This document shows, piece after piece, positions 8,559 through 17,665 of a stretch of DNA of 47,492 nucleotides (positions within the stretch are counted from its first letter, which is position 1; each line of letters begins with the position of its first letter). A program made the translations under genes and the position numbers. The DNA comes from Trichodesmium sp. MAG_R03 (GTDB lineage Bacteria; Cyanobacteriota; Cyanobacteriia; Cyanobacteriales; Microcoleaceae). Location of the stretch: assembly GCA_023356535.1 (NCBI GenBank), contig JAKQYF010000011.1, positions 1 through 47,492 of the forward strand, in the 5' to 3' direction. The notes beneath the pieces were generated by a model. The model was given only the letters and a program-made list of their open reading frames with translations. It searched no databases and was not told the DNA's origin.

Positions 8559-8686
8559 TATAGCAATCGTCAATGATTTGTGAAAAAAACTGTAGGGATT
8601 TGGTTATATAAATCCCATTTTCGGGCTTTTATGGAGACAAAACCCCTTTTTTATAAAATGTTACAACCTATGGACAAATTGGTATA
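8559..8686. mobile_element. Degenerate MITE-like copy of the IS630 family repeat
   Basis: It begins TATAGCAATC and ends ACAACCTATGGACAAATTGGTATA, which corresponds with several changes to the right end of the elements at 37458 and 38864. The length, 128 bp, is close to theirs. The interior is not clearly alike. Confidence 0.4.
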
Positions 8687-8768
8687 AGACTACCTCAAGT
8701 GGCAAGATTAAAAATATTATTGGTAATAGTTTCATAATTTGTATAGTAAATATTTGGAATTTTAATTA

Positions 8769-8777
8769 TGATATACT
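8769..8777 (+). promoter_or_regulatory. Extended -10 box before the zinc-ribbon gene
   Basis: TGATATACT fits the TGnTATAAT-type extended -10 and ends 41 bases before ATG 8819. No convincing -35 box is seen, as is common for extended -10 promoters. Confidence 0.35.
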
Positions 8778-8818
8778 ATTACGAGTATTATATTGACTCA
8801 TAGAAAGAATTAAATAGT

Positions 8819-10717
8819 ATGGAACAATGTCCCATATGTGATACTGAATTTACGAAAGGAGAGGTTGATTATTGCGCTACTTGTGGTTGGGATTTAACTC
8901 CATATCCGATAAGTTTTGAATTACCAGAGTCTTTTGTTCAGAAGGAACGGGATAAAATTTATTGGGCTAAGAATTTATGGCAGAAAATGGAATCTCAATC
9001 AGGGCAATATAAATCCGATCTATCTCAACTACAATCTCAATTTTCTGATGCCCAATTAAAAATAGAAAATTTGGAGGCAGAAAATAGAGAATTATCGTCT
9101 CAAATAGAAGGCTTAAATCAACAATATTTTGACTTACAAACTCAGAATAAAGAAGTAGCAAGGCAATTAGATAATTCAGAAAGTAAAATCCAAAATTTGG
9201 AGGTAGAAAACAGAGAAACTTTGTATCAAATAGAAAAATTCAATAGACAACATTCTGACTTAAAAATTCAAAAAAAAGAAGTAGAAGAGCAATTAAGAAA
9301 TTCGGAGGACAATTGTTCCCTACTGCAAAGGAAAACAGAAAAGTTGAAGGCAGAAAATAGGGGAATTTTGTCTCAAATAGAAAGGTTAAATCAACAATAT
9401 TCTGACTTACAAACTCAGAAAAAAGAAGTAGAAGAACAGTTAAACTCGTCTCATTACAAATCTTTTCATTTGCAAACTGAAAAGGAAAGATTGGAGAAAG
9501 ATAGGAAAAATTTTGTCTTTCATGTAGAACAGTTAAATCAAGAACTATCAAATGTGAAAAATGAGTTATCTGAAAAGAAAAGAGAATTAGAAGAACTTGA
9601 ACAAGAATTATTATCTTTGCGATCGCAAAAACCCACAGGTAGAAACTTCAGAGGAAAAGTTGTACTGACTTTTTTCAACCTTGGTAGTGGTGCCACAACT
9701 ATCTTGGGAGCCATGCAAATATTACCAATCAAATATTTAGCTTGGACTCTTGGCGGTGCTGTTCAACTAATGTTGTTCATCTTACAAGCAGGATTAGCCG
9801 CCAATCGTACTCCTTTACGCAAATGGTTAGCGATTATGGTATTAGCTACCGCCAGTGTTTATACTAGCTTTTTTACTTATTATGACAAACTGGCTCAAGG
9901 AACGAATGAAAAGCGGGGTATGGATATGGCACTCAAAGCTCATAATCAATTAATTTCAGAGGTATACACGCCAATGGAAGACCATCTTCGAGATTTACAA
10001 CAAGAAGCTTTAACTCTTAGAGAAACTGCCAAAGCAGAACAAGAAAGAGGTATTGACACTGGATTGATTGGTTATGGAGATCAAGCAAGGAAATTTGATA
10101 AGCTAGCTCTAGAGAAAGAGGTCGAAGCTAAAAATTTTCTGAATACAGTTAATCAACTTCGCCCATTGTTTGAATACAATCCCAAAAACCTCAGACCAGT
10201 GGATATTTTGAACAAGGATAGAAAAGCTCTATCTTCTGCACCAAAAGACTTTCGTGAAAATTATCCTGAATTAAAGCGTGGTGAGTATATAGATGAAGAC
10301 TTGAAATTTTCATTACTTGCCCCATATCTTAAAGTAGTAAAGAATCAGGAGGAAGCTGCTCTCCTAGCTTTGATAATTGCAATAGGAGTAGATGGGATGG
10401 CAATTATGTTGGGAACAGCAATTGTTGTCAAGTTGATACCACCCGAAGAACGTCGCTCTCCTATTGCTATTGTTGGTAATTCTATCGCTAATTTTATTAG
10501 AGATATTAAAAAAACGTTTGCCAAAGTAGATAATGCTAGTAGAGAGTCTTTCCTAGCAGAAGACGAGGATTTGCAGGCTGCGGTAGAATATGTGACTTTG
10601 AACGTGAAAGGAAAAGCTTCAAATTTTCTCAACGATTTTTACTATGCTATCTTGGAAATAGAACCACATACTATTAATTATTCAGCAACGATTTTTACTA
10701 TGCTATCTTGGAAATAG
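8819..10717 (+). CDS. Zinc-ribbon, coiled-coil, multi-pass membrane protein, truncated by a tandem duplication
   Basis: In its present frame the product has 632 residues. A zinc ribbon is formed by C4-x2-C7 and C19-x2-C22. A coiled coil from about 55 to 270 contains three similar units of about 40 residues (LEAENRELSSQIEGLNQQY and its relatives). Three hydrophobic segments follow at about 283-303, 305-327 and 335-357, then a soluble stretch of about 150 residues, then a fourth segment at about 512-537 (EEAALLALIIAIGVDGMAIM). From residue 605 the reading frame enters a 56-bp exact tandem duplication. The second copy is read out of frame and a stop appears at 10717. With one unit the protein would be 720 residues and continue to 11037. 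I infer a membrane-anchored scaffold with cytoplasmic sensing parts; no known family was recognised. Confidence 0.85.
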   Translation: MEQCPICDTEFTKGEVDYCATCGWDLTPYPISFELPESFVQKERDKIYWAKNLWQKMESQSGQYKSDLSQLQSQFSDAQLKIENLEAENRELSSQIEGLNQQYFDLQTQNKEVARQLDNSESKIQNLEVENRETLYQIEKFNRQHSDLKIQKKEVEEQLRNSEDNCSLLQRKTEKLKAENRGILSQIERLNQQYSDLQTQKKEVEEQLNSSHYKSFHLQTEKERLEKDRKNFVFHVEQLNQELSNVKNELSEKKRELEELEQELLSLRSQKPTGRNFRGKVVLTFFNLGSGATTILGAMQILPIKYLAWTLGGAVQLMLFILQAGLAANRTPLRKWLAIMVLATASVYTSFFTYYDKLAQGTNEKRGMDMALKAHNQLISEVYTPMEDHLRDLQQEALTLRETAKAEQERGIDTGLIGYGDQARKFDKLALEKEVEAKNFLNTVNQLRPLFEYNPKNLRPVDILNKDRKALSSAPKDFRENYPELKRGEYIDEDLKFSLLAPYLKVVKNQEEAALLALIIAIGVDGMAIMLGTAIVVKLIPPEERRSPIAIVGNSIANFIRDIKKTFAKVDNASRESFLAEDEDLQAAVEYVTLNVKGKASNFLNDFYYAILEIEPHTINYSATIFTMLSWK

Positions 10718-10742
10718 AACCACATACTATTAATTATTCAGC
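10631..10742 (+). repeat. 56-bp perfect tandem duplication inside the zinc-ribbon gene
   Basis: Bases 10631-10686 are repeated exactly at 10687-10742. Because 56 is not a multiple of three, the duplication changes the frame: the first copy encodes NDFYYAILEIEPHTINYS in frame, and the second is read in another frame and terminates. Confidence 0.95.
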
Positions 10743-11037
10743 ACTGACGCGAAAATATAGAAATTATGATAATATGCAAAATCCAGTCCGAGCATTCATT
10801 GATAAGCTAAGAGAGCCAAGAAGGTTGTGGGTAATAAGAAACCAGGAAAATACTGAGTGGATAGTGCCGCCAGTACATTATCATCAACTTGTAAATTGGC
10901 TACAAAAAGAAATTAAACGTCAAAAAAGTTTGGAAGCAGATAAAAATATAGGTTATGGTTTTGGATTTTCTGAAGAAGAAACTCCTGTCGAAGTTCAGAT
11001 GCCTCCTAAAATGCCAGTAGATCCTAATTCTAACTAA
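10687..11037 (+). pseudogene. Detached C-terminal part of the zinc-ribbon membrane protein
   Basis: This frame continues the protein that would exist if one 56-bp unit were removed. After NYSALTRKYRNYDN it contains a small domain with WVIRNQENTEWIVPPVHYHQ, LVNWLQKEIKRQKS and an acidic, proline-rich end. A TTG at 10708 could serve as a start for a free 109-residue protein, but no ribosome-binding site precedes it. It is therefore better read as the lost tail of the upstream gene than as a gene of its own. Confidence 0.75.
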
Positions 11038-11209
11038 GTTACGACTTAAGCTAAAGATGAAATAATATACCATTTGTAGGTGTTGACTGCCGTTAAACCC
11101 CTACTATATATGGTAGTTATGTTTAAGTTTTGTGAGTGTTATGTCTGATGACATCCATAATTATAGGGCTTTTGAGATTGATAAACCACATCGCCACAAC
11201 CAAAACCTT

Positions 11210-11237
11210 GTAGGGAAATTCCTAGGAATGTCCCTAC
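11210..11237. repeat. Hairpin repeat with GTAGGGA/TCCCTAC ends
   Basis: GTAGGGA (11210-11216) pairs with TCCCTAC (11231-11237), and ATTCC (11218-11222) with GGAAT (11225-11229), across one mismatch. Related hairpins lie at 12834 and 31553. It sits between two plus-strand genes and could be a terminator or processing site. Confidence 0.6.
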
Positions 11238-11307
11238 TGTAGTCTACTAAAATAAAAACGGCTGTAAGCGAATTTGATATTATTCAAATAAAAAGAGGAG
11301 AAAAATT

Positions 11308-12795
11308 ATGAGCGGTGAAAAATGTAAATATGTCAGGGTTGAAGAACAAGAGTTACGAAGACTACGAGAACAAGAAAGTCGCTTACGTTCGGTACAAAAT
11401 GATTTGCCCGAGCGATTGAATGCTGTAAGAGAACAAGCACGACAAGAATTTCAACAACGACTGGCACCACTGGAAAATCGCGCTCGCAAGCAAGAACAAG
11501 AAACTCAAAAGCTCAAAAGTGGTTTAAAAGATTTGGAAAAACAAACTCAAAAACGCTTACAAAGACAACGAGAAGAATTTCAAACTGCAGTAAAAGAATC
11601 AGAATCTCGCCAAAAGCAGGCCCTACAAAAAGAAACTAATCGTTTGGAGTCTGCCATGGCTCAAGGTTTTGAGTCACAACGTCGCGAATATTTGCAAATT
11701 ACTCAGCAACAGAGACAAGAATATATTCAGTTGCTCGAACACCAGGACACTAAATTCACTCAATTGATTGATGAGGAGCGACAAGCTCGACAGGAACAAA
11801 TTAAACAGTTCGTGGCCAATATACAGGAAGAGAGAGAGCGCAAAGCACAACTTGCTACCGATATGCTAGCAGATGTAGAGACAGTTTGGGAACAAATTAA
11901 TCGGGATTATCAACACGAAAGATTTGCACCAGGAAGATTAGCAGATTTGCGTCGGGGACTGGAAATGGCCAGGAGTAATATTCAGTCTGGGGTGAATGAG
12001 GCAGCGATCGCTAATGCCCAACAAACTTATTTAGACTTAGCAGATTTGCGCTTGGAGTTGGAGCAGAAAGAACAAGAGTGGCAATTACTGTATAATTCGG
12101 CCTGGGAAGATTTGCGGAGTTTAATTGCTGAAGTGCAAGCCAACCGAGAATGTGAAATTGAAGTTGGTAAAGATAGTGAGACTGAGAAGTTTAAGTTTGA
12201 AGTAGATTATTGGGTTGATGGGCGTTTGAGTAAATACGAGGAGCAACTTGCTGAATTAGAGTCGCGACTAAAAGCTGGGGAATTAACCTTAAGTACAGAA
12301 CAAGTAATACAGTTAGGAGCAGAAATTACCGCTTTACAACCAACTTTAGGAGAAATTGTGGAACAGGCAAAGTTGGCAATTTTAGGTTCTCAGTTGCGAG
12401 CGGAAATTGCCGATCGCGTTGTGGAAGTTTTAGATTCTTTAGGATATACTTTGGTAAATTCTGATGATGCAGTTTATGAAGGAGATGACGAGCGGAATGC
12501 TTATGTAGTAAAGGTGAAAAACATTGCTGGGGATGAAGTGGTAACAGTTATTAGTCCAGAAAAAGAGTTTGGAACAAATTCAGTTTCGATTAATTCTTTT
12601 AGTCAAACCTTGGTTGATGAGACAGCAACTCAGGAAAATGCTAAGGCGATTTTTGATTCTTTAGAACAGGAGAAAGTTCAGGGTGTTGGGGATGTGGAGT
12701 GCAATAAAGAAGCGCGACAGGATTATTATAACATGAGAGAAGTGCAGCAGCGTTCTCAGGAAGTCAAAAAAAAGAGAATAGGAAGAAATAGTTGA
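11308..12795 (+). CDS. Long coiled-coil protein
   Basis: The 495-residue product starts at ATG 11308 behind a strong site, AGAGGAGA. Residues about 8-190 are almost uninterrupted coiled coil (Q, E, R rich), followed by another helical part to about 375. A small globular tail follows, with LRAEIADRVVEVLDSLGYTL, YVVKVKNIAGDEVVTVISP and a lysine-rich end. Neither signal peptide nor membrane helix is seen. The tail has an alternating beta/alpha look and may be the functional domain, but I do not recognise it. The gene and the AAA+ gene 102 bases downstream are more GC-rich than the genes after 16 kb, which suggests that the pair shares a history. It may bridge the AAA+ protein and the coiled-coil membrane protein upstream (inference). 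Confidence 0.85.
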   Translation: MSGEKCKYVRVEEQELRRLREQESRLRSVQNDLPERLNAVREQARQEFQQRLAPLENRARKQEQETQKLKSGLKDLEKQTQKRLQRQREEFQTAVKESESRQKQALQKETNRLESAMAQGFESQRREYLQITQQQRQEYIQLLEHQDTKFTQLIDEERQARQEQIKQFVANIQEERERKAQLATDMLADVETVWEQINRDYQHERFAPGRLADLRRGLEMARSNIQSGVNEAAIANAQQTYLDLADLRLELEQKEQEWQLLYNSAWEDLRSLIAEVQANRECEIEVGKDSETEKFKFEVDYWVDGRLSKYEEQLAELESRLKAGELTLSTEQVIQLGAEITALQPTLGEIVEQAKLAILGSQLRAEIADRVVEVLDSLGYTLVNSDDAVYEGDDERNAYVVKVKNIAGDEVVTVISPEKEFGTNSVSINSFSQTLVDETATQENAKAIFDSLEQEKVQGVGDVECNKEARQDYYNMREVQQRSQEVKKKRIGRNS

Positions 12796-12833
12796 TAATT
12801 ACCACCCTAGTTGTTATTAATTATTGTTATATT

Positions 12834-12859
12834 TAGGGACGTTGCATCCTAGGTCCCTA
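12834..12859. repeat. TAGGGAC/GTCCCTA hairpin
   Basis: TAGGGAC (12834-12840) pairs with GTCCCTA (12853-12859) around a 12-base loop. It belongs to the same family as 11210 and 31553 and separates the coiled-coil and AAA+ genes. Confidence 0.5.
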
Positions 12860-12897
12860 CCCATACCCCCGCTCAATAAAATATTAAATTGTTAAAA

Positions 12898-15438
12898 ATG
12901 ACTGTAGAAAGAATTACAACAGGATTAAATTTACAATCTGGCGATCGCTTCCTCATCCTCTATGGTAGCAACACCAGCGACACCTTTTGTTCCCCCGAGC
13001 TTCTATTACAAGACATTGAACAAGCACTGCATCAATATCTGCAATCTCAAAATTTTCAGAGAATTCTCTTTTATTCAGGAGTGCAAAAACTCTACTTTCT
13101 CGATCAACAATCCCGCGATCGCTCTCGCCAGCAACCTCAAAATACAGCCCATAATTCTGCACCAGCACCAAAAATGCGAGTAAAATCTGGTCCCCTGGGG
13201 CGGAAACGTCGCTTGTTAGAGCAACAACAACCCACACCCACACCCACATCCACAAATTCCGCAACACCAAGATTACAAGATACTCAAGTTATACCAATCT
13301 GGGAAAAAGTGATGGCAGATAACCAACAAAAATCAGCCATCGTTTTCTCTAACGCCGAAGATCTAGCAGAATTTGATAATAGACGCGAGTTATTTGGGCG
13401 ATTTGTGAATTGGTCTCGACTACCTCCAAGCAATCACAATATTTGTATTTTGATTTTTCACCACGAAAACCGTTCCGAGCTACAACAGTTTTGCCAAACA
13501 ATAGGATTAACATTTTTAGCTAATCTCATGGCTAATCGCGATCGCTCACATACACAATGGTTCAATTTTCATCGTCTAAACGGACCCAATATTGGAGAAA
13601 TTATCGCTCTACAAAATTATTTTCGACTAGAACATCAAAAACCTGTAGATTGGAAAAGTGTTGAATCCTTACCAGTATATATGGCAGCAGAAAACCGCTC
13701 CTTAAATTATTGGTACGATCGCTTTCAAACATCTGAGGAAATTTCCCTAACTCAAGCACGACAGCAAAATTGGCTCTCTGGGAATATTAGCACTCAACCA
13801 GCTTTAGAGCGATTAGAACAAATGATTGGTTTGCAGACAGTTAAAGATAAAATTCGAGGATGGATGCGCAAATTGGAAGTCGAGAGCGATCGCCAACGGC
13901 AAGGATTAACACAAGAATCACCCCGCTTACATCTAGTCTTTAAAGGTAATCCCGGCACTGGCAAAACCACCGTAGCCAGGTTAATTGGGGAGATATATCG
14001 CGACTTAGGATTACTGTCTCGAGGTCATGTGCGAGAAGTAGCACGTGGAGATTTAGTGGCAGGTTATGTGGGGCAAACTGCAATTCAAACTAATGAAGCA
14101 GTAGATGATGCTTTAGACGGAGTGCTGTTTATTGACGAAGCTTATACTTTGAGTCAAGGTGGTAATGCAGATTTTGGTCAGGAAGCGATCGATACATTAT
14201 TAAAAAGGATGGAAGATGATCGCGAGCGACTGGCCGTCATTGTAGCAGGATATCCAACACCGATGGATGAGTTTATTAATTCTAATCCTGGTTTGCAGCG
14301 ACGCTTGGCAACAGAAATTGTGTTTGAGGATTATACCCCAGAAGAATTGCTAACAATTTTTCGTCAGCGAGTCTCGCGGGTACAGTCTTCTATGGCGCCT
14401 CAGTTAGAGGATACTTTGAGAAAATTATTGACGCAGTTGTATGAAAGTCGCAATGAGAATTTTGGCAATGCTGGTTTAGTGGAAAATCTATTTAATGAAA
14501 TGGATAATTTACGAGCATCTCGGGTAATAGAAGCAAATCTTGACCCTATTCGAGAACCGTTTCAGGTTGAAGACTTGCCACCCCAGTATCAAGCAGGTGG
14601 TAGCAAAGAGGAGAATTTAGCAGATTTGTTAGAAGAATTAGACAATAAAATTGGTTTAAATTCCGTCAAATCAGCAATTCAAGAAATAGTCAATACTCAG
14701 TTAGCAAACCAACAATTGCAAGCAGCAGGGTTGCCAGCGGGTGGAACTGAGACATTACACATGATATTTTCAGGAAATCCGGGAACAGGTAAAACTACTG
14801 TAGCAAGATTAGTGGGGAAGATTTTTAAAGCTTTAGGGTTGTTGCGCCGGGGGCATTTTGTTGAAGTAGTTCGCAGCGATCTGGTAGCGGAATATGTTGG
14901 TCAGACCGCAATTAAAACTGCTGAAGTGGTGAAATCTGCTTTGGATGGAGTTTTATTTGTGGATGAAGCTTATGCTTTGACAAGGGGGAGTTCAGAAAAT
15001 GATTTTGGGCGAGAGGCGATCGATACTTTAGTGCCAGCATTGGAGAATTATCGCGATCGTATGGTGACAATATTTGCCGGTTATTCTCGTGAAATGGAAC
15101 AGTTGATGACAGCAAATCCTGGTATAGAATCTCGCGTTGCTTACAGAATAGAATTTCCTGATTATTCTGGTGGAGAAATGCTGCAAATTTTTCGGAGTAT
15201 GTGTCGTCAGGATCAGCGTATTTGTCCGTCGAATGTGTCAGTAGTTTTAGGGAATATTTTTACATATATGTATCAAAATCGTGGTGCAAATTTTGGCAAT
15301 GCTCGTGATGTTCGCAACCTTTACGAACAGATGGTAAAAAGATTAAAAAATCGGATTGTACAATATAATCTTTCGGGTGAAAGAATGGTTAAATTTACTA
15401 TAGACGATATTCCGAATAAGTATAAATTAAATAAATAG
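12898..15438 (+). CDS. Double AAA+ ATPase of the CbbX/SpoVK type with an extra N-terminal domain
   Basis: The product has 846 residues counted from ATG 12898; an in-frame TTG three codons earlier is less likely. Two AAA+ modules are plain. The first has Walker A G350-NPGTGK-T and Walker B VLFIDEA (409-415). The second has G626-NPGTGK-T and VLFVDEA (685-691). Both carry the GLLxRGHxxEVxRxDLVAxYVGQTA pore-loop region of the CbbX/SpoVK family. The first 300 residues hold FLILYGS, RILFYSG, AIVFSN and ICILIFHH strands in an alpha/beta order like a degenerate NTPase domain, which is an inference. Some members of this family remodel inhibited enzymes such as Rubisco. Here the client is unknown and may be a protein of this system. 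Several GCGATCGC sites make the gene look native to the cyanobacterium. Confidence 0.92.
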   Translation: MTVERITTGLNLQSGDRFLILYGSNTSDTFCSPELLLQDIEQALHQYLQSQNFQRILFYSGVQKLYFLDQQSRDRSRQQPQNTAHNSAPAPKMRVKSGPLGRKRRLLEQQQPTPTPTSTNSATPRLQDTQVIPIWEKVMADNQQKSAIVFSNAEDLAEFDNRRELFGRFVNWSRLPPSNHNICILIFHHENRSELQQFCQTIGLTFLANLMANRDRSHTQWFNFHRLNGPNIGEIIALQNYFRLEHQKPVDWKSVESLPVYMAAENRSLNYWYDRFQTSEEISLTQARQQNWLSGNISTQPALERLEQMIGLQTVKDKIRGWMRKLEVESDRQRQGLTQESPRLHLVFKGNPGTGKTTVARLIGEIYRDLGLLSRGHVREVARGDLVAGYVGQTAIQTNEAVDDALDGVLFIDEAYTLSQGGNADFGQEAIDTLLKRMEDDRERLAVIVAGYPTPMDEFINSNPGLQRRLATEIVFEDYTPEELLTIFRQRVSRVQSSMAPQLEDTLRKLLTQLYESRNENFGNAGLVENLFNEMDNLRASRVIEANLDPIREPFQVEDLPPQYQAGGSKEENLADLLEELDNKIGLNSVKSAIQEIVNTQLANQQLQAAGLPAGGTETLHMIFSGNPGTGKTTVARLVGKIFKALGLLRRGHFVEVVRSDLVAEYVGQTAIKTAEVVKSALDGVLFVDEAYALTRGSSENDFGREAIDTLVPALENYRDRMVTIFAGYSREMEQLMTANPGIESRVAYRIEFPDYSGGEMLQIFRSMCRQDQRICPSNVSVVLGNIFTYMYQNRGANFGNARDVRNLYEQMVKRLKNRIVQYNLSGERMVKFTIDDIPNKYKLNK

Positions 15439-16091
15439 TAACTTTAGCAGGTTTACCAGGTTGTAATCCTGGGTGTAAGTATGAATAAAATCCTATAGTA
15501 TTAGTGATTTGGTATAATTTAGCTAACCTAACAATAAACCTCTAGTGCTTTACTAATTTTTGTCGAACCCGAACAAAAGGAAAAGTTTTTATTTGTCTTA
15601 GGTGCTTTGATGACTAGATTAATTAGTTTGAGAAAAGATGCGGAAATTATGAGAATTGATGCTGAAGAATTGTTACAAATCTTGGATTTATTAAACATTG
15701 AACTTTCCTATATTTCCTCCGAGGATATAGAACAGGAACAAAAGTGGTAATAGTTTTGAAAGCAGATTTTGTAATTTTAGACAATTTAGGGTAGCTATTC
15801 AAGCAGCAAACCAGTTTGTGCGGTTGGAATATCAAGGTAAAGTCAGGGGGTTTCTCCAGGTCACATTCCGGAGCCGTAATTCTAATTCATTTTGCTTTTT
15901 CTAATTTCTAATTTTTTTAGTAGGTTTTTTGATGGTAGCTTGAACAAGGTCTTAGTGTCTAAATCTCGACTAATTAAAATTTTTTAGCTGAAATTGCATA
16001 TACTTATTCTCTCAACCTGAATATATAAATGAAGGAGCAGCCTGAGAAGCTTTCACAATAACATCTTAATTGTCAATATAAGTGAAATACT
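15439..16091. other. Gap between AAA+ and sigma-like genes
   Basis: The gap contains the small coding remnant at 15538-15750 and otherwise AT-rich sequence. Composition changes here: the genes to the left are HIP1-rich, while those to the right are much more AT-rich. No promoter stands out before 16092. Confidence 0.5.
15538..15750 (+). pseudogene. Small protein remnant or short hypothetical gene
   Basis: An open frame reads FVEPEQKEKFLFVLGALMTR and then ISLRKDAEIMRIDAEELLQI, ending SSEDIEQEQKW at a TAA (15748-15750). The only ATG is at 15610 and would give 46 residues, whereas the protein-like sequence begins earlier. The amphipathic, charged character looks like real protein, so this is probably the tail of a decayed gene. 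No family was recognised. Confidence 0.35.
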
Positions 16092-17588
16092 ATGTGGCAA
16101 AATAAATTTATTAAACGTTTTGACAAACACAACGGTAGTTGGCAAATTAGTCTACAACTAGAAAATAGTCTTAATAATTGGGTTAATAGTGTTAACCAAC
16201 CCAATGAGACTGATTTTGCTGATTTTTGTTTTGAAAAATCTAATTTGCTCAATTTATATAGTTTATTGTTTTTCTCTGTTGCCTTATTTTTAGTCAATAT
16301 TAATGTTTGGCTATTACTTCAATGGCAAAGATTATTATTTAAAGATAGTCAATTACTAACCCAAGAAATAATCAAAAACATGGCCACACAACATTTATTT
16401 GCTTACTTAGAAAATATTGGTTGGGATACTTCTAAAAAGATTCATAATAAAATAACAAAAGAAATAGCAAATTTACACAGTAATATTATTCACACTTCTG
16501 CTGAAGATATTTTTCAAATTTTTTGGGAGAAACAAGCTAATAACCCTATAGTTTTTTATCAAAATTATAATCCCACTCTAGGAACGTTAGTCAACTATAC
16601 TAACAGCAAAATTAAAAGCATTATTAAAGATAATGTTTTTGATAATCCATTAGATACTCATACTGGTTATGGTTTATTAAAAAAACTAGACTCTGAAGTC
16701 AAGAAGAGAGAAGCTTTACAAAGACAAGGATATAAAAAAACAGATGTAATGTTTGATAATTACATTACTATTTGGAAGTTATTTAATGAAGTTTGTAAAG
16801 GTCATAAAAAAGCACCTAGATCAGAACATTGGCAAGGATTAACTAAACTGTACAATCAAGATAATCAAGTTCTAATTAAAGAAGAACTAATTCGAGACTG
16901 GATTAATAATATTTGCATTCCTGCTGCTAAAAACTATTTATCTATTCGGATACAACCTAACTCTCCTGGACAAGATATTCTAGAACAACTACGGAGTGAT
17001 AATAATATGCCAGAATACATACTAGAACAAGAACAATACAATGATATAATCAACAATTTTATAGGTGATCCTCAAGATTTGCCAAACACAAATTTTACTC
17101 TTGAAGAACGACAAGTTATGTTCTTATTATATGGCTTCAACTTAAATCAAACAGAAATAGCAAAACAGCTAGGATGGTATTCTACAAAAAACAATCAACC
17201 ACAACAATTTAAAGTTAGTAGATGCACAACAAAAATATTTAAAAAATTAACTCAATCATATATTGATGCAATTAGAGATAATCAAAATCAATTAGAATGG
17301 TTGAATTTAGATGTAATTGTACATCTAAATTCAGAAATAATTAATTTAGCTAAAAATTATTTTGAACCCATGTTAGCAAAGCAGAACTCAAGCTTCATGA
17401 AAGAGTTAGTCAAACAAGCAGAAAATCAAATGGGTAATCAAAATGAATGTATATCATTAGAACAACGACAAAGGCAACTTAAAATAAAAATCACTAATAT
17501 AATTGATCAGAAATTTGGAATTTACTTGTTAGATTCCAATACCCTGTTGTCAAAAATTGATGAATTAATTAGCGATTACGATAGCTAA
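16092..17588 (+). CDS. Sigma-70-like protein with a membrane-like N-terminal segment
   Basis: The 498-residue product has a region-4-like helix-turn-helix at about 335-388: FTLEERQVMFLLYGF, NQTEIAKQLG and a recognition-helix-like QFKVSRCTTKIFKKL. Residues about 158-185 (YNPTLGTLVNYTNSKIKSII) resemble the region-2 helix of a cyanobacterial sigma-like family. At 55-79 there is a strongly hydrophobic run (LYSLLFFSVALFLVNINVWLLL), unusual for a sigma factor and possibly a membrane helix. The protein is much longer than ECF sigma factors, so it may use the fold for another purpose. It is followed after 77 bases by a DUF1822 gene, a pairing I have seen in cyanobacteria. Whether it binds RNA polymerase is open. 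Confidence 0.75.
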   Translation: MWQNKFIKRFDKHNGSWQISLQLENSLNNWVNSVNQPNETDFADFCFEKSNLLNLYSLLFFSVALFLVNINVWLLLQWQRLLFKDSQLLTQEIIKNMATQHLFAYLENIGWDTSKKIHNKITKEIANLHSNIIHTSAEDIFQIFWEKQANNPIVFYQNYNPTLGTLVNYTNSKIKSIIKDNVFDNPLDTHTGYGLLKKLDSEVKKREALQRQGYKKTDVMFDNYITIWKLFNEVCKGHKKAPRSEHWQGLTKLYNQDNQVLIKEELIRDWINNICIPAAKNYLSIRIQPNSPGQDILEQLRSDNNMPEYILEQEQYNDIINNFIGDPQDLPNTNFTLEERQVMFLLYGFNLNQTEIAKQLGWYSTKNNQPQQFKVSRCTTKIFKKLTQSYIDAIRDNQNQLEWLNLDVIVHLNSEIINLAKNYFEPMLAKQNSSFMKELVKQAENQMGNQNECISLEQRQRQLKIKITNIIDQKFGIYLLDSNTLLSKIDELISDYDS

Positions 17589-17665
17589 TAATTTCCCTTG
17601 ACAATTAACACTGTATACTCCATAAAACTGTTCTTGATAAAACTAGAGATAGGAGACATTCAAAA

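Larger units (their letters stand above)
8397..8818. other. Divergent intergenic region between Hsp70 operon and zinc-ribbon gene
   Basis: This 422-bp gap must hold promoters for both directions. It contains a degenerate IS630-derived repeat (8559-8686) and an extended -10 box (8769-8777) facing the zinc-ribbon gene. A purine-rich tract lies immediately before the Hsp70 start on the plus strand. Confidence 0.55.

Noticed and set aside
8967..9732. Minus-strand open frames opposite the coiled coil
   Set aside because: They mirror a repetitive coding sequence on the plus strand and have no starts with ribosome-binding sites or recognisable protein features.
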